This document shows, one piece after another, positions 1 through 7,440 of a DNA stretch of 15,922 nucleotides. Numbering within the stretch: the first letter of the stretch is position 1; every line of letters begins with the position of its first letter. The stretch is taken from positions 1 through 15,922 of the forward strand of contig PIVQ01000092.1 in the NCBI GenBank assembly GCA_003354055.1. The letters run 5' to 3'. This DNA is from Desulfobacteraceae bacterium (GTDB lineage Bacteria; Desulfobacterota; Desulfobacteria; Desulfobacterales; Desulfobacteraceae). Under the pieces are notes generated by a model. The model saw only the letters and a program-made list of their open reading frames with translations. It did no database searches and had not been told where the DNA came from. The position numbers were made by a program, and so were the translations under genes.

Positions 1-2
1 CG

Positions 3-71
3 GAAGCTGGATATAAGAAGAAATCAAATGTAGTGAAACAGAAAACCTGGGGCAAGCCACCGGGAGCCTAA
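3..71 (+). CDS. possible 3' end of an unidentified plus-strand gene (partial)
   Basis: Frame 3 is open from the window edge to a TAA at 69-71 and gives a 22-residue Lys/Gly/Pro-rich tail ending in WGKPPGA. The stop lies 5 bases before a strong hairpin, as expected for the end of a gene converging on the minus-strand transporter. There is too little sequence to identify a family. It could equally be non-coding sequence that happens to be open over 23 codons. Confidence 0.25.
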   Translation, partial: EAGYKKKSNVVKQKTWGKPPGA

Positions 72-76
72 AATAT

Positions 77-113
77 AAACAGCCGGCAGAGAAAAAACTT
101 ATGCCGGCTGTTT
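77..113 (-). terminator. rho-independent terminator hairpin after the dcu gene
   Basis: A perfect 12-bp stem (77-88 pairs with 102-113, GC-rich core AGCCGGCA/TGCCGGCT) encloses a 13-nt loop. Read on the minus strand it is followed by TTTATATTTT, so it fits best as the terminator of the Dcu transporter, which ends 13 bp away. The stem would also form in plus-strand RNA, but the T-run there is short, so any bidirectional action would be weaker. Confidence 0.75.
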
Positions 114-125
114 GCGTTAGGTATC

Positions 126-1445
126 TTAAAAAGATGACAGGGTCATGGACAGAAAGTAACCGATAAGGGTGGCTGTGCCGACGCCGATAACACCTGGTAT
201 CATAAAGCTGTGGTTGATCACATATTTCCCAATGGCGGTTGTGCCTGTCCGGTCAAAGCTGATGGCGGCAAGATCGCTGGGGTAAAAGGGAAAAAAGAAA
301 TAAGCATAGCAGGCAGGCAATACCCCTAAAAGCACCTCAGGTGGAATCTTCAGCAGAAATCCTAAGGGCAGCATGATGGTGAGAACGGCTGCCTGGCTTT
401 TCAGGAAAATAGAAACAATGAACATGGCAAAGGCAAACGTCCAGGGCCATGCTTCCACCATGCCGCTGACAAGGCCGATGAGATAGTCCTTATGGGCTCC
501 TATGATGGTGTCCGACAGCCAGGCAATGCCGAAGATGATGAGAACGGCGACCATGCCTGCGTTAAATACATTGGAAGATGCAATGGCCTTGGGGCTGACA
601 TCGGTGGCAAAGAGGATGACGGCTCCTACGGTGAGCATCATGAATTGAATGGCCACGGACATGCCCACCCCCTCGGGGAGGACTGTCTTGGAAAACAGGG
701 CCACCAGGATAACGCAGAGAATGCCGCCCAGGAAAATATAAAGTCCCTTGTGGGCTTTGGGGTCAATTCCTTTGTCCTGACCGTCTTCACCGTCACCGGC
801 TACTTCCCGTGCAAATTCAGGATCTTTCATCTTCTCCTGGAAAACCTCATCTTTATCCAGATCTTTACCCCGCTTCAGACTCCAGGTGGCAGAAGCCAGC
901 ACCCCGATCAGGGTGGCGGGCATGGTTATTTTCAATACATCCACCAGGCCGATGGTCAGTTGATTTTCCACGGCAGTGGCCATAACCACGGCAGCTGCCG
1001 CAGCAATGGGGCTGGCCGTAATTCCCATCTGGGAGGCAATAGTAGATACGGCCAGAGGACGTTCGGGCCGAATCCCTTGCTTATACGCCACATCGTAGAT
1101 TACGGGAAGCAGGGGGTAGACAGAATGGCCGGTGCCCACCAGCACTGTAAGGCTGTATGTGCACAAGGGACCCAGGTAGACCACATACTGGGGATGGTTT
1201 CGTAATAATTTTTCCGCATAGGTTACCAGGAGGCTGAGCCCGCCTGTGGCCTCAAGGGTGGCTGAGGCTGCTACCACAGCCAGGATGATGAGCATAACAC
1301 CGACCGGCGGCGAGCCCGGAACAATGCCGAATACAAATACCAGGATAGAGACACCCAGGCCGCCCAACAGCCCAAAGGCAATACCGCCGTACCGGATACC
1401 GATGAAAATAATGGTCAATAACAAAATCATATGAACCCAGAACAT
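126..1445 (-). CDS. anaerobic C4-dicarboxylate transporter, DcuA/DcuB family
   Basis: This is a 439-residue polytopic inner-membrane protein, the normal length for the Dcu family (about 430-445). Family hallmarks are visible: GTGHSVYPLLPVIYD near residue 105, then RPERPLAVSTIASQMGITASP around 127-147, with alternating hydrophobic helices over the whole length. A charged cytoplasmic loop (about residues 190-232, rich in K/D/E) splits it into two halves, as in DcuA and DcuB. Family members exchange fumarate, malate or aspartate for succinate across the membrane during anaerobic growth; the substrate here cannot be read from the sequence. Start: ATG preceded by AAGGAG (1453-1458) at 7-nt spacing. 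A promoter-like pair lies upstream and a strong terminator downstream, so it is probably a single-gene unit, divergent from the sensor kinase. Confidence 0.9.
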   Translation of the reverse strand: MFWVHMILLLTIIFIGIRYGGIAFGLLGGLGVSILVFVFGIVPGSPPVGVMLIILAVVAASATLEATGGLSLLVTYAEKLLRNHPQYVVYLGPLCTYSLTVLVGTGHSVYPLLPVIYDVAYKQGIRPERPLAVSTIASQMGITASPIAAAAAVVMATAVENQLTIGLVDVLKITMPATLIGVLASATWSLKRGKDLDKDEVFQEKMKDPEFAREVAGDGEDGQDKGIDPKAHKGLYIFLGGILCVILVALFSKTVLPEGVGMSVAIQFMMLTVGAVILFATDVSPKAIASSNVFNAGMVAVLIIFGIAWLSDTIIGAHKDYLIGLVSGMVEAWPWTFAFAMFIVSIFLKSQAAVLTIMLPLGFLLKIPPEVLLGVLPACYAYFFFPFYPSDLAAISFDRTGTTAIGKYVINHSFMIPGVIGVGTATLIGYFLSMTLSSF

Positions 1446-1517
1446 GAAATTTCTCCTTAAAAAGTAGAATTAGTGAATAACGGGTTGTTTGAAAAATATG
1501 AAAATAAACTCGTTCTC

Positions 1518-1547
1518 TTTGTATGTGAATACCTGAACAGATGTCAA
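1518..1547 (-). promoter_or_regulatory. predicted sigma70-type promoter of the dcu gene
   Basis: On the minus strand a consensus -35 TTGACA (plus 1542-1547) is followed after 18 nt by TACAAA (plus 1518-1523). It would start transcription about 65 bases before the dcu ATG. Motif match only. Confidence 0.45.
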
Positions 1548-1555
1548 TGGAAAAA

Positions 1556-1591
1556 GCGAGAGACGCGAGAAGAGCGAGAGAAGCGAGAAAA
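1556..1591. repeat. four tandem copies of a 9-nt GCGAGAnnn unit
   Basis: The units are GCGAGAGAC, GCGAGAAGA, GCGAGAGAA and GCGAGAAAA, joined without gaps and followed by GAGGCG. Every unit keeps GCGAGA and varies at the last three bases. One strand is almost purely purine. The array sits in the 359-bp space between the divergent dcu and kinase genes, upstream of the predicted kinase promoter. Confidence 0.7.
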
Positions 1592-1653
1592 GAGGCGTCG
1601 CTCCAGAGTACGGTAAGCTTTACGTGTAAAAATCGTGATCAGATCAGGTTAAG

Positions 1654-1682
1654 TTGAAAGAAACGATTTGGTTTGGTATAAA
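1654..1682 (+). promoter_or_regulatory. predicted sigma70-type promoter of the first kinase
   Basis: TTGAAA (1654-1659), a 17-nt spacer and TATAAA (1677-1682) make a near-consensus promoter. Transcription would start near 1689, leaving a 5' leader of about 115 nt before the ATG at 1805. No riboswitch-like fold was recognised in that leader. Confidence 0.5.
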
Positions 1683-1790
1683 AGTATATGCTTTGAAAAT
1701 AGCGTTGGCGTTTGTCTGGGACTCCTATTCCTTTTGATATATACAGAAAGATTGTAAATAATTAGCAGGAATGAGAAATTCCAGGCAAAT

Positions 1791-1795
1791 AAGGA
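1791..1795 (+). promoter_or_regulatory. ribosome binding site deciding the first kinase start
   Basis: AAGGA here touches the ATG at 1796 with no spacing but lies 9 nt before the ATG at 1805. The second ATG is therefore the likely start, and it leaves a tidy signal peptide. Confidence 0.6.
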
Positions 1796-1804
1796 ATGAC
1801 TATT

Positions 1805-4291
1805 ATGCTTCGATTCCTATCGACTTTGTTTTCTCTTCTATTTATAACCACCATAGTGTGGGCGGAAGGTGATCCAAAATCACTATTGCTTATTCGTGGC
1901 GATCATAACCTTCCACCATACGAATTCCTGAATGATAATGGCATACCTTCCGGTTTCAATATAGAGATGATGCAGGCTGTGGCCAAAGTCATGGAGCTTG
2001 AAATAGAAATACGTCTTGGCCCGTGGAATGAGGTGAGAAATGACCTTGAGGCCGGCAGGATAGATGCTCTTGCCGGAATGTACTACTCAAAGGAACGGGA
2101 TCGTCTGGTCGACTTCTCCACACCCTACATCATCGTCTCCCAAGCTATTTTTGTACGTCAGAACTCTCCCGTTCAATCCTTTGAAGATCTTTGGGGTAAG
2201 GAGATTATTGTCCACAAGGGAGATGTCATGCATGATTATGCAAAATCGATAAATCTATTTTCAAAGATAATTACAGTGGAAAATCAGATTGACGCATTGA
2301 AGCTTCTGGCTTCTGGTAAACACGACGGTGCATTACTGGCGAAACTGCATGGGCATTATCTAATACGAAAAATAAAACTAACAAATATTAAATCCGTAGA
2401 TCATCCAATCCAGACAAGAAAGTATTGCTTCGCGGTTGAGGAAGGGAATATCCAATTGCTTGCACTATTAAACGAAGGGCTCAGCATCCTTAGGACAACA
2501 GGACAGTATGAAAAAATACATCAAAAATGGTTTGGCGTTTATGAACAAAAATCATTTTTCCGCAAGGTGTTTTTTTATGCAGCATGGACTCTGATCCCTT
2601 TAATCGTTCTGCTATTAAGTGCATTGACATGGACATGGATACTGAGGAGAAAAATCGCTTTTAAGACTACGGAATTGCGCCTGGAACTGGATGAGCGGAG
2701 GCGGGCCGAAGAAAAGTTGCAGGAAAGCGAGGAAAGGCTTTTTCAAATTATTCAGGGGAATTCGATACCTACCTTTGTCATTGATAAGGATCATATGATC
2801 ACCAATTGGAATAAGGCCTGTGAAAAACTTACAGGTGTTTTGGCAGATAATATGATTGGAACCAAACACCAGTGGATGCCTTTTTATCCTGATCAAAGAC
2901 CAATACTTGCAGATCTTATGGTGGACGATGCACCTGAGGAACAGGTCGCCTTGTATTACAAAGGCAAATATAGAAAATCCACAATGTTTGAAGGGACGTT
3001 TGAGGCTGAAAATTTCTTCCCCAATTTGGGTGAAAAAGGGAAATGGCTCTTCTTCACTGCCATCGCATTAAGAAACAATGCCGGAGAATGTATTGGAGCA
3101 ATTGAAACCGTACAGGATTTCACCAAACGCAGACGGGCTGAAGAAGAGTTGAAAAAACATCGTGATCATCTTGAGGAACTCGTTGACCGTCGCACCGGTG
3201 ATTTAAGAAGAACGAACAAGGAATTACAAAGGGAGATAACTGAGCGCATGCGGGTGGAAGAGGTGTTAAGGGAAAAGGAATATATAATTGAATCTGCCTC
3301 AAGCCCCATTTCAACGACTGACCTGGAGGGAAGAATGACATATTTCAACCCGGAGTTTAAGAGTGTCTGGAGGGTTGAAGATACTGATTCGGTGCTTGGT
3401 AATCATTTTTCAGAATACCTGATGGTAAACGGTCAGCTTGATAGTATCATGGAGACTTTACATACTGAAGGAACCTGGCTCGGAGAAATTATGGCCAGGC
3501 GTTTGGACGGCACTCTTTTCGATATCCAGATATCGGCAGCCATGGTCTTTGACAAACAAGGCAAACCAATGGCTTTAATGTCGACATCCACAGACATTAC
3601 CGATAGAAAACAGGCCGAGGCAAAATTGCAGCAATACGCTGATGATCAAGCAGTTTTGCTGTCAGAGGTAAATCACCGTGTCAAAAACAATCTCTCCTCG
3701 ATCATTAGTATGCTGCATATGGAAGAAGACCGTGCCAAATCTAAAAATCGGTCACGTTATTTACTTTTCCTTCGCGATCTGGATGCCCGTATCCAAGGAC
3801 TTTCAACGGTTCACAGTATGCTTTCGGAAAGCAAATGGCGCCCGCTTGAGTTGAGCCTGCTTTGTGAGCAGATAATAGGTGAAATTGTCAAAGGCGTTCC
3901 GTTTTCAAAGAGTATTGATCTAAATATATCAGGGTCCTCTGTTCTTATAAACAGCAACCAGGCCCATCATTTGGCACTGGTAATCAATGAACTTGCAACC
4001 AATAGCATGAAATACGCTTTATACGGGCGCAAGGCTACTTGTATTTTGGTTGGGGTTGAACACGACAAAAGCGAAGTATCAATCTGCTTTAGAGATGATG
4101 GGCCGGGTTATCCGGATGAGATCGTTAATGGAGACTATAGCAAGACAAGTATCGGTTTTGAATTGATATGCGGCATTGTAACACAAAGTTTAAATGGCAA
4201 AGTCCTTTTTCATAACGACAATGGTGCCGTAACAAAAATTTTGTTCGAAAATGAACAAGATTTTGACACTATGGGGTCGCGCAATAATTAG
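1805..4291 (+). CDS. transmembrane sensor histidine kinase (SBP3-PAS-PAS-HisKA_2-HATPase)
   Basis: 828 residues from the ATG at 1805; the longer frame from 1796 lacks a spaced ribosome binding site. Order: signal peptide (1-20, cut after VWA); periplasmic family-3 solute-binding domain (about 27-243, with LPPYEF and RIDALAGMYYSKERDRLVDF), a fold that often senses amino acids or other small solutes; one membrane helix (about 256-281); PAS domain (about 309-440); a charged coiled coil (about 440-490); second PAS (about 490-600); HisKA_2 dimerisation domain with EVNHRVKNN, phosphoacceptor His624; HATPase domain with NELATNSMKYAL (N box) and an intact DDGPG G1 box at 764-768. It should autophosphorylate and pass phosphate to a receiver, probably that of the receiver protein downstream. 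The last ~205 residues are about 60% identical by eye to the next kinase. Ligand unknown. Confidence 0.9.
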   Translation: MLRFLSTLFSLLFITTIVWAEGDPKSLLLIRGDHNLPPYEFLNDNGIPSGFNIEMMQAVAKVMELEIEIRLGPWNEVRNDLEAGRIDALAGMYYSKERDRLVDFSTPYIIVSQAIFVRQNSPVQSFEDLWGKEIIVHKGDVMHDYAKSINLFSKIITVENQIDALKLLASGKHDGALLAKLHGHYLIRKIKLTNIKSVDHPIQTRKYCFAVEEGNIQLLALLNEGLSILRTTGQYEKIHQKWFGVYEQKSFFRKVFFYAAWTLIPLIVLLLSALTWTWILRRKIAFKTTELRLELDERRRAEEKLQESEERLFQIIQGNSIPTFVIDKDHMITNWNKACEKLTGVLADNMIGTKHQWMPFYPDQRPILADLMVDDAPEEQVALYYKGKYRKSTMFEGTFEAENFFPNLGEKGKWLFFTAIALRNNAGECIGAIETVQDFTKRRRAEEELKKHRDHLEELVDRRTGDLRRTNKELQREITERMRVEEVLREKEYIIESASSPISTTDLEGRMTYFNPEFKSVWRVEDTDSVLGNHFSEYLMVNGQLDSIMETLHTEGTWLGEIMARRLDGTLFDIQISAAMVFDKQGKPMALMSTSTDITDRKQAEAKLQQYADDQAVLLSEVNHRVKNNLSSIISMLHMEEDRAKSKNRSRYLLFLRDLDARIQGLSTVHSMLSESKWRPLELSLLCEQIIGEIVKGVPFSKSIDLNISGSSVLINSNQAHHLALVINELATNSMKYALYGRKATCILVGVEHDKSEVSICFRDDGPGYPDEIVNGDYSKTSIGFELICGIVTQSLNGKVLFHNDNGAVTKILFENEQDFDTMGSRNN

Positions 4292-4374
4292 TTCACGTTC
4301 TGTTTGCAAAATACCCAATGTTTTAAGGGTATCTACAAATGGATTGTTTGAAGTTATTTTTGCGCGATCCCTAT
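4271..4374. repeat. imperfect inverted repeat spanning the kinase 1 / kinase 2 gap
   Basis: The last codons of kinase 1 carry GGGTCGCGCAA (4274-4284). The reverse complement with one bulged base, TTGCGCGATCCC, lies at 4360-4371, and the flanking AT and A/T bases partly match too. The core is an 8-bp perfect match (4277-4284 with 4360-4367). A small inner hairpin ATACCC/GGGTAT (4311-4316 with 4327-4332) lies within the loop. The right arm ends directly before the second kinase's ribosome binding site. Significance uncertain. Confidence 0.4.
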
Positions 4375-4384
4375 GGAAGGAAGG
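4375..4384 (+). promoter_or_regulatory. ribosome binding site deciding the second kinase start
   Basis: GGAAGGAAGG ends 8 nt before the ATG at 4393. The ATG at 4339 has no such site, and its 18 extra residues look unlike a natural N-terminus. Confidence 0.6.
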
Positions 4385-4392
4385 TAAATAAA

Positions 4393-6513
4393 ATGAAGCC
4401 ATTTTCAAATAATCAGAAGACAGATTCTGTCCGTCCCCTGATGCGCTGGTGGGAAAGTTTGCATTTTAAATTTTCTTTAATTCAATGCATCCTGCTTGTT
4501 TTTATCGTGGGGACTACAATTTTTATCATCATGAACGTGGAACGATCCCTGCTCCTTGAAAAAGGCTATGACCTGGCCGAGGAGTTGGGAGGACGAATGG
4601 TGTCTGAACTTGAAGAACGTGTGACTCTGGCTGAATCTTTAACAACATCTTTAGCCAACCTGGGGGAAATTCTCAACAAGGATGTAGAACAGTTTATGAC
4701 AATGGTGCCTCATCTGCTTGATTACGAAGGCGAGGAGGCGTTTATTGCAGGTGGCGGGATTTGGCCTGAACCCAATGCTTTCACGCCAGGTGTTGTCAGA
4801 CGAAGTTTTTTTTGGGGTAGGGATAAAAAAGGGTTATTGAAGTTCTATGACGGCTATAATGAATCGGCAGGGGCTGGTTATCACAATGAGGAGTGGTATG
4901 TTCCTGCAACTTTTATCGCACCCGGGATGGGGTTCTGGTCGAAATCGTATATGGATCCTTATTCTTACCAATCCATGGTTACCTGTACAGTGCCCATGTA
5001 TGTGTCAGGCAAAGTGACCGGGGTGGCAACCGTCGATTTGAAGTTGGAAGGACTGGATGCATTTTTCAATAAAGCTGCTGAGTCAATTGGCGGATACATC
5101 TTTGCGGTTGATCGCAATAACAAATTTCTTTCTTTTCCAAAGTCGGAGATGTCAAAATTTTATAAAAAAGATGTGAAAGGCAACCTTGTTCAGGAGTATA
5201 AGTATGTATTCGATCTGGTCGAAAAAATACCCTCTTACCAGGCAATTGCCGATGAATTGGTCAAGATCAATGAAGATTGTATCAACCGGGCCAGGTCCAA
5301 TAGCCAATACACACCAAATCTTATTGAGCGAATTCATAATAGAAGTTACCAGATCAATCCGGATGAAGCCCGACTGATTGCTGCAGTTGTCGTAAAAAGC
5401 CGGGAATCGGAAAAAAGCCCGATAGGGGTTCGGCGCTTGTTCCTTGACTCAGACCCTTTGCTGAACGAGCCGGTTATGGCATCAATTTTTCATGTCCCGC
5501 GAACATATTGGAAAGTGGTTGTTGTCAGTTCAACCTCCAAATTTTATTCAGCTGCGGACGCTGCCACGTTAAAAGTGGCTTCCTATGTTATTTTTCTGGA
5601 ATTGACCGCCTTGACCATCTTGTACTTTGTATTACGAGGATTATTCATCAAACCGATTCGGAAAATGGCAAAAGATGTCAAGCAAATCGTGCACAAAGCA
5701 GGTACGCCAGGGGAACGCCTGAATGAAATTCCCCGCCATGAATTAGGTGAATTGGCTTTTGAATTCAACCGCAGAACCGATAGAATGATTTGTGCTATAG
5801 AACGTTCCAACAAAGCGAAAATTAAGCTGGAAGAAAATATGGCAGAGCTGCAACGATATGCTAATACCCAGACGGTCTTGCTCAGTGATGTCAACCATCG
5901 GGTCAAAAACAATCTTTCTACAATCATCAGTATCCTGCATATGGAAGAAGAGCGTTTCAAAGCAGAAGATATGACATCTTATCTCCCCATTCTTAGTGAT
6001 CTGGAGAACCGTATCCAGGGACTTTCAACGGTTCACAGTATGCTTTCGGAAAGTGAGTGGCGACCGCTTGTGTTGAGTCGACTCTGCGAGAAAATTATAA
6101 GGAGAGCGCTCCAAGGTCTGCCGCCTTCAAAAAGTGTCGAACTAAACATATCCCCATCTCCTGTCCTGGTAAACAGCAACCAGGCCCATCAATTGGCCAT
6201 TGTGATCAACGAGTTGGTAAGTAATAGTATGAAATATGCACTGCAAGAGCATGACAATGGCCAAATCATTGTGAAGATTAAACAGGACGGCCGTAATGTA
6301 TCCATTCATTTTATAGACTGCGAACCAGGCTATCCGGATGGGTTAGTTAAAGGTTGCCATGACAAGTCAAGTATAGGTTTTGAATTGATACACGGTATTG
6401 TTACACAAAGTCTGAATGGCGAAGTCAGTTTTGATTATGATAATGGCGCCGTAACAAAAATTTTGTTCGAGAATGAACTTAAGTTACAACAATCCGGAGG
6501 CAACGTAAAATGA
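4393..6513 (+). CDS. transmembrane sensor histidine kinase (dCache-HAMP-HisKA_2-HATPase)
   Basis: 706 residues from the ATG at 4393. Order: membrane helix (about 25-48); large periplasmic region resembling double Cache (about 52-385), with NEEWYVPA, PMYVSGKVTGVATVDL and a long helical stretch (about 280-345) before its final strands; second membrane helix (about 394-416); HAMP (about 417-470); HisKA_2 with DVNHRVKNN, phosphoacceptor His502; HATPase with NELVSNSMKYAL (N606). The G1 box reads DCEPG (642-646) where DxGxG is expected, so the first glycine is glutamate; the first kinase has DDGPG. The Arg of the amino-acid-binding RxWY motif known in some dCache domains seems to be Glu, so the ligand is open. 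It follows the first kinase by 101 bp and its TGA overlaps the receiver gene's ATG (ATGA), implying translational coupling and partnership. Confidence 0.88.
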   Translation: MKPFSNNQKTDSVRPLMRWWESLHFKFSLIQCILLVFIVGTTIFIIMNVERSLLLEKGYDLAEELGGRMVSELEERVTLAESLTTSLANLGEILNKDVEQFMTMVPHLLDYEGEEAFIAGGGIWPEPNAFTPGVVRRSFFWGRDKKGLLKFYDGYNESAGAGYHNEEWYVPATFIAPGMGFWSKSYMDPYSYQSMVTCTVPMYVSGKVTGVATVDLKLEGLDAFFNKAAESIGGYIFAVDRNNKFLSFPKSEMSKFYKKDVKGNLVQEYKYVFDLVEKIPSYQAIADELVKINEDCINRARSNSQYTPNLIERIHNRSYQINPDEARLIAAVVVKSRESEKSPIGVRRLFLDSDPLLNEPVMASIFHVPRTYWKVVVVSSTSKFYSAADAATLKVASYVIFLELTALTILYFVLRGLFIKPIRKMAKDVKQIVHKAGTPGERLNEIPRHELGELAFEFNRRTDRMICAIERSNKAKIKLEENMAELQRYANTQTVLLSDVNHRVKNNLSTIISILHMEEERFKAEDMTSYLPILSDLENRIQGLSTVHSMLSESEWRPLVLSRLCEKIIRRALQGLPPSKSVELNISPSPVLVNSNQAHQLAIVINELVSNSMKYALQEHDNGQIIVKIKQDGRNVSIHFIDCEPGYPDGLVKGCHDKSSIGFELIHGIVTQSLNGEVSFDYDNGAVTKILFENELKLQQSGGNVK

Positions 6514-7187
6514 AGAGGGAAAAACCGATTCGAGTACTTATAGCCGAAGATGAATTTCTCGTGGGTAAGGAGATAACGCGAATTTTAAAGGACATCGGGT
6601 ATGAGCAAATTGGGATAGCTCAAAATGGTGAAAAGGCGGTCGAAATGACACGGTCTCTTCATCCGGACATCGTTTTAATGGATATTAAAATGCCAAAGCT
6701 TGATGGGCTTCAGGCTGCACGTCAAATACTGGAAGCTTGTCCAACCCCGGTGATTATATTGACAGCGCATGAGTCCAAGGAATTTTTCAAAAAAGCAAGT
6801 GAAACCGGCGTAGTTGCTTACATTACCAAGCCCCCGAGCAAAATAGAAATAGAGCGGGCTGTCACAATTGCACTGGCAAGACATCAAGACCTTCTGGAAT
6901 TACAGCATCTGAACAGGGATCTGAAATCACACAAGGAAGAGCTTGAAAAAAAGCTCGCTGAAATCAAAACCCTTAAAGGGTTGCTGCCAATCTGCGCTAA
7001 ATGTAAAAAAATCCGCGATGACAAAGGGTATTGGAACCTGATAGAAACATACATAGAGCAGCACTCTGAGGCATTTTTTAGTCATGGTATGTGCCCTAAT
7101 TGTTCAGAAGAGCTTTATGGTGATCAAGACTGGTACATTGATATGAAAAAGAAGAAGAATAATAAAAAAGAAGATTTTGAGAAATAA
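6510..7187 (+). CDS. response regulator with C-terminal CxxC...CPxC domain
   Basis: 225 residues, in order: a CheY-like receiver (about 6-125) with acidic pocket E13/D14, phosphoacceptor D58 in LMDIKMP, T85 and K107 (TKPPS); a Leu/Lys/Glu coiled coil (about 126-157); then GLLPICAKCKKIRDDKGYW (157-175) and SHGMCPNC (191-198). C162, C165, C195 and C198, perhaps with H192, look like a metal (zinc) site. This tail type recurs at the ends of PAS and receiver proteins in Desulfobacterota, and its role is not established to my knowledge. No DNA-binding, cyclase or other enzymatic output domain is present, so output is probably by protein contact or phosphorelay. The extreme C-terminus is Lys-rich and encoded by a long A-rich run. 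Its start overlaps the second kinase's stop by 4 nt. Confidence 0.88.
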   Translation: MKREKPIRVLIAEDEFLVGKEITRILKDIGYEQIGIAQNGEKAVEMTRSLHPDIVLMDIKMPKLDGLQAARQILEACPTPVIILTAHESKEFFKKASETGVVAYITKPPSKIEIERAVTIALARHQDLLELQHLNRDLKSHKEELEKKLAEIKTLKGLLPICAKCKKIRDDKGYWNLIETYIEQHSEAFFSHGMCPNCSEELYGDQDWYIDMKKKKNNKKEDFEK

Positions 7188-7267
7188 TAAGACTCCATTC
7201 GAAACAGTTTTTTAATGACTGATATGATTATCATCTTCACCTTTTGGAGGGATTTTGAGGTAGTAAA

Positions 7268-7281
7268 AAAGCGCGCGCTTT
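7268..7281 (-). terminator. GC-palindrome with T-run, possible weak terminator
   Basis: AAAGCGCGCGCTTT is a perfect 14-bp palindrome; read on the minus strand it runs into TTTTTTAC. It abuts repeat copy A and lies about 160 bp beyond the stop of the minus-strand lipoprotein gene. As a hairpin it gives only a 5-bp stem with a 4-nt loop, so its terminator role is tentative. The rest of the 253-bp gap 7188-7440 is AT-rich with no gene seen. Confidence 0.3.
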
Positions 7282-7344
7282 GATTGTGGGGTCGTAATAA
7301 CGATTTTCTGCTCCATGATTTCTTCTTCCAGTAGTCTCTTTTAC
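7281..7344 (-). repeat. dispersed intergenic element, copy A
   Basis: 64 nt matching copy B (8307-8369) in the same orientation, with 9 mismatches and one 1-nt gap by my alignment (about 84% identity). It lies in the gap between the convergent receiver gene (plus) and lipoprotein gene (minus). Shared blocks include TGATTGTGGGGT, AATAACG, TTTTCTGC and AGTAGTC. Strand is given as minus because both copies follow the 3' ends of minus-strand genes. Confidence 0.7.
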
Positions 7345-7440
7345 GCAAATAAAAAAATGACTACTTGTATCATCATTTGATGAGACTCAACTGTAGAATT
7401 TTTAAGCAATTCAAATCATAGGACTTACAGATAAAAATAA

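Noticed and set aside
492..1205. Long open frame on the plus strand opposite the Dcu gene (237 codons)
   Set aside because: It is antisense to a clear transporter. Its His/Gly/Asn-rich composition is the reverse-strand shadow of membrane-protein codons and it has no ribosome binding site.
4271..4302. Possible third copy of the intergenic element at the end of kinase 1 (TGGGGTCG...AATAA...TTCTG)
   Set aside because: Only short blocks match, with several gaps and inside coding sequence; similarity is not above what chance could give.
7188..7230. Searched for a terminator directly after the receiver gene
   Set aside because: Only a 4-bp CAGT/ACTG stem around a T-run is visible; not enough to call.
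7124..7348. 74-codon minus-strand frame across the end of the receiver gene
   Set aside because: It overlaps the receiver's 3' end and the A-rich run, giving a poly-Phe/Lys product, and has no ribosome binding site. The part in copy A is treated under the repeat.
7370..7383. TCATCATTTGATGA palindrome in the 7188-7440 gap
   Set aside because: Two-base loop and AT-rich arms make a poor hairpin, it has no T-run, and it is easily expected by chance in AT-rich sequence.
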